Shown here: piece after piece, positions 47,570 to 49,303 of the stretch | Layout: each line of letters starts with the position of its first letter | Numbering within the stretch: position 1 is the stretch's first letter | From: an uncultured Pelagibacteraceae bacterium | GTDB taxonomy: Bacteria > Pseudomonadota > Alphaproteobacteria > Pelagibacterales > Pelagibacteraceae | Direction: 5' to 3' | Assembly: GCA_902592935.1 (NCBI GenBank) | Contig: CACJGD010000005.1 | Span: forward strand, 1-49,303 | Length of the DNA: 49,303 nucleotides | The notes under the pieces: model-generated | What the model saw: the letters and a program-made list of their open reading frames with translations, nothing else | Told to the model about the DNA's origin: nothing | The model's database searches: none | Position numbers and translations under genes: made by a program

Positions 47570-49249
47570 TTAATTTGTAGTTTTTATTTTAGTACGCTTC
47601 ATAATGAAAACTTGCTGAGCCATAGTCAAAATATTATTAGCTGTCCAATAAATTACCAAACCACTTGGAAATGGTGCAAGAATCACAGTAAGGAAAACGG
47701 GGAACCACGCAAAGATCTTAGCTTGTATTGGGTCGGTAGGCGCAGGATTCAATTTCTGTTGTACCCACATGCTAGCACCCATCGCCACTGGCCACGCTCC
47801 AATCACTAGGAAGCCTGGGACATCATAGGGCAGTAGTCCAAATAAGTTGAATAGACTGGTCGGATCACGTTCACTTAAATCGTGTATCCAACCATAAAAT
47901 GGCATATGTCTCATCTCAATTGTTACAAACAAAACTTTATATAAAGCAAAGAAAACTGGGATCTGCACTAATATTGGTAGACAACCACTCATAGGATTAA
48001 CTTTTTCACGTTTAAATAATGCCATAGTAGCTTTTTGAAGAGCCATCTTATCATCCTTATGTAATTCCTTGAGACGTGCTTGTTCTGGCTGAAGAGCTTT
48101 CATTTTTGCCATACTTCGAAAAGAAAAGTTTGCTAAAGGAAAGAACACAATTCGAATACAAACTGTGACAGCAATAATTGCCAATCCATAATTACCGAAT
48201 ATTTTAAAAAAGTAATCAATTGCAGTGAACAAAGGACGAGTAATCCAATATAGAATCCCCCAATCTATTGCTAAATCAAATTTATCAATTTTTAGAGATT
48301 CGGAATATTGATCAATTACATCAACTCTTTTAGCAGCAATTATAATTTGTAAAGTATCCTCAACAGAAGAATTTTTTCCTAGTTCTAGTGCTTCGGTTGC
48401 TACAAAATTTGCTCTAAACTTATTTTTGTAATCAAATGTTGTTTTGAATTCTTTACCTTTTGATGGAATTAAAGAGGTGAGCCAAAATTTATCTGAAATA
48501 GCTAGCCAGCCTTTTTGAGATATTTTTGTAAATTTCTGCTCCTCTATATCATCATAATCCTCTTCATATAATTCATCATCTAAAACAGAAAGATAACCGG
48601 TATGAAGTATATAAAAATCAGAAAGATCATCAGGGATTTTATTTCTTATAATTTGTCCATAAGAATAAAAATCATATTCTTTATCAGAATTATTGATCAC
48701 CCTTTGTTTAACAGTAAATAAAAACTTATCATCTAATGCTATTTCTTTCTCAAAAGTAATACCTTGATTATTCGCCCAAGTTAATTTTATAGGTGATTGA
48801 TCAGTTAACTTATTATTTCCTGATATAGACCATACAGAATCTGAATTTGGAATATCAATGTTTTTATCAGAAGTTATAAAACCGCTTTCTACATAATATC
48901 CATCTCTAGATTTTCTTGGAGCAAGAAGATTTACTTTTTCATCACTATCTAAACTTACGTTGTATCCTTTAAAAGTTAGATCATCTATTGCAGCTCCCTT
49001 TAATGAAATAGATCCAACAATACTTTGGTTTTCAAATTGAATTCTTTCACTTTGTTGTAATGCTTCTTCTCGTGAAATTTCGGTTACATTTTCTTTTTGA
49101 TCAAGACTAGGTGCATCTGAATTCTTTTCAGTTTTGACTTTTTCTGCTAAATTTTCTTTTGTTACAGGAGGTGGTGCAAAAAATAGTGAATATAATATAA
49201 TCACAGCAGCTGATAAACTTATGGCAGCAATTATATTTCGAGTTTCCAT
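47570..49249 (-). CDS. yidC: Membrane protein insertase YidC
   Basis: Inserts and folds inner-membrane proteins alone or with SecYEG. 559 residues, the Gram-negative length. N-terminal signal-anchor helix (about 5-25, RNIIAAISLSAAVIILYSLF); a large periplasmic beta-sandwich domain (about 55-330); then the conserved Oxa1/YidC core with five helices, including ITRPLFTAIDYFFKIFGNYG and the conserved positively charged groove helix region (RSMAKMKALQPEQARLKEL). Ends in the basic tail KRTKIKTTN. Starts on a one-base overlap with the yidD stop (TAATG). Confidence 0.96.
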   Translation of the reverse strand: METRNIIAAISLSAAVIILYSLFFAPPPVTKENLAEKVKTEKNSDAPSLDQKENVTEISREEALQQSERIQFENQSIVGSISLKGAAIDDLTFKGYNVSLDSDEKVNLLAPRKSRDGYYVESGFITSDKNIDIPNSDSVWSISGNNKLTDQSPIKLTWANNQGITFEKEIALDDKFLFTVKQRVINNSDKEYDFYSYGQIIRNKIPDDLSDFYILHTGYLSVLDDELYEEDYDDIEEQKFTKISQKGWLAISDKFWLTSLIPSKGKEFKTTFDYKNKFRANFVATEALELGKNSSVEDTLQIIIAAKRVDVIDQYSESLKIDKFDLAIDWGILYWITRPLFTAIDYFFKIFGNYGLAIIAVTVCIRIVFFPLANFSFRSMAKMKALQPEQARLKELHKDDKMALQKATMALFKREKVNPMSGCLPILVQIPVFFALYKVLFVTIEMRHMPFYGWIHDLSERDPTSLFNLFGLLPYDVPGFLVIGAWPVAMGASMWVQQKLNPAPTDPIQAKIFAWFPVFLTVILAPFPSGLVIYWTANNILTMAQQVFIMKRTKIKTTN

Positions 49250-49303
49250 TATTTATTATCCTTTATTTCTTTTTTAACCGGATCAAATCCTTCGCTACCC
49301 CCT
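49249..49303 (-). CDS. yidD: YidD, membrane-protein insertion efficiency factor (C-terminal fragment)
   Basis: The open frame entering from the right edge encodes GGSEGFDPVKKEIKDNK then TAA at 49251-49249. GGSxGxDPV at the C-terminus is the usual end of YidD, a small membrane-bound helper (about 70-90 residues) that lies upstream of yidC in the rnpA-yidD-yidC cluster. Only the last 17 codons are in the window. The one-base TAATG overlap with yidC fits an operon. Position and motif agree, but the length is too small for a secure family call alone. Confidence 0.75.
   Translation of the reverse strand, partial: GGSEGFDPVKKEIKDNK

Overview
This window is best read as chromosomal DNA of a SAR11-clade alphaproteobacterium (Pelagibacterales, Candidatus Pelagibacter-like). 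The evidence is strong AT bias (roughly 30% G+C by eye), very tight packing (the largest gene-free stretch is about 180 bases), many start/stop overlaps, a RegB-type redox kinase, a CobS/CobT pair with a J-domain protein, and housekeeping proteins of alphaproteobacterial type. The clade call is inference from content; no database search was possible. I see no insertion sequence, prophage, CRISPR array, rRNA or integrase.

Region by region: 1-3011 holds a 5'-truncated acetoacetyl-CoA synthetase and a PLP aminotransferase. 3094-6491 is a TAXI-type TRAP transporter, with a strong intrinsic terminator between the binding protein and the fused permease. 6494-7114 (minus) holds a PaaI-like thioesterase, a 32-residue membrane peptide gene missed by ordinary length cut-offs, and tRNA-Arg(ACG). 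7272-11572 encodes pyruvate dehydrogenase E1 (with a fused N-terminal lipoyl domain) and E2. 11579-13232 holds an EamA exporter and convergent uppP. 13416-19360 is gltD-gltB for ammonium assimilation. 19357-21297 has an alpha/beta hydrolase and a divergent glycosyltransferase.

21298-29804 is a translation block: thrS, infC (GTG start), rpmI, rplT, pheS, pheT, lepA and tRNA-Ser(GGA). 29920-33266 carries a short-form gyrB and regB. 33263-36565 (minus) is J-protein, cobS and cobT. 36568-38485 has bolA convergent with aroK-aroB. 38480-40400 has two unrecognised genes, a 60-residue membrane protein overlapping a 587-residue secreted protein. 40427-42611 is def-fmt-truA. 42591-49303 (minus) is a long co-directional run: yidD (partial), yidC, argB, a HAD phosphatase, dapD, dapE, a histone-deacetylase-like enzyme and a SET-domain protein.

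The genes are mostly core metabolism and information processing: carbon entry (PDH, acetoacetate activation), nitrogen assimilation (GltBD), amino-acid and cell-wall precursors (ArgB, DapD/E, AroK/B, UppP), translation, and membrane insertion. The points most worth a second look are the lipoyl-E1 fusion, the SET plus deacetylase pair, CobS/CobT without CobN, the short GyrB with a Gly-Asn insert, the RegB H-box substitution, and the small membrane peptides at 6926-7024 and 38480-38662. I found no clear, wholly new multi-gene system.
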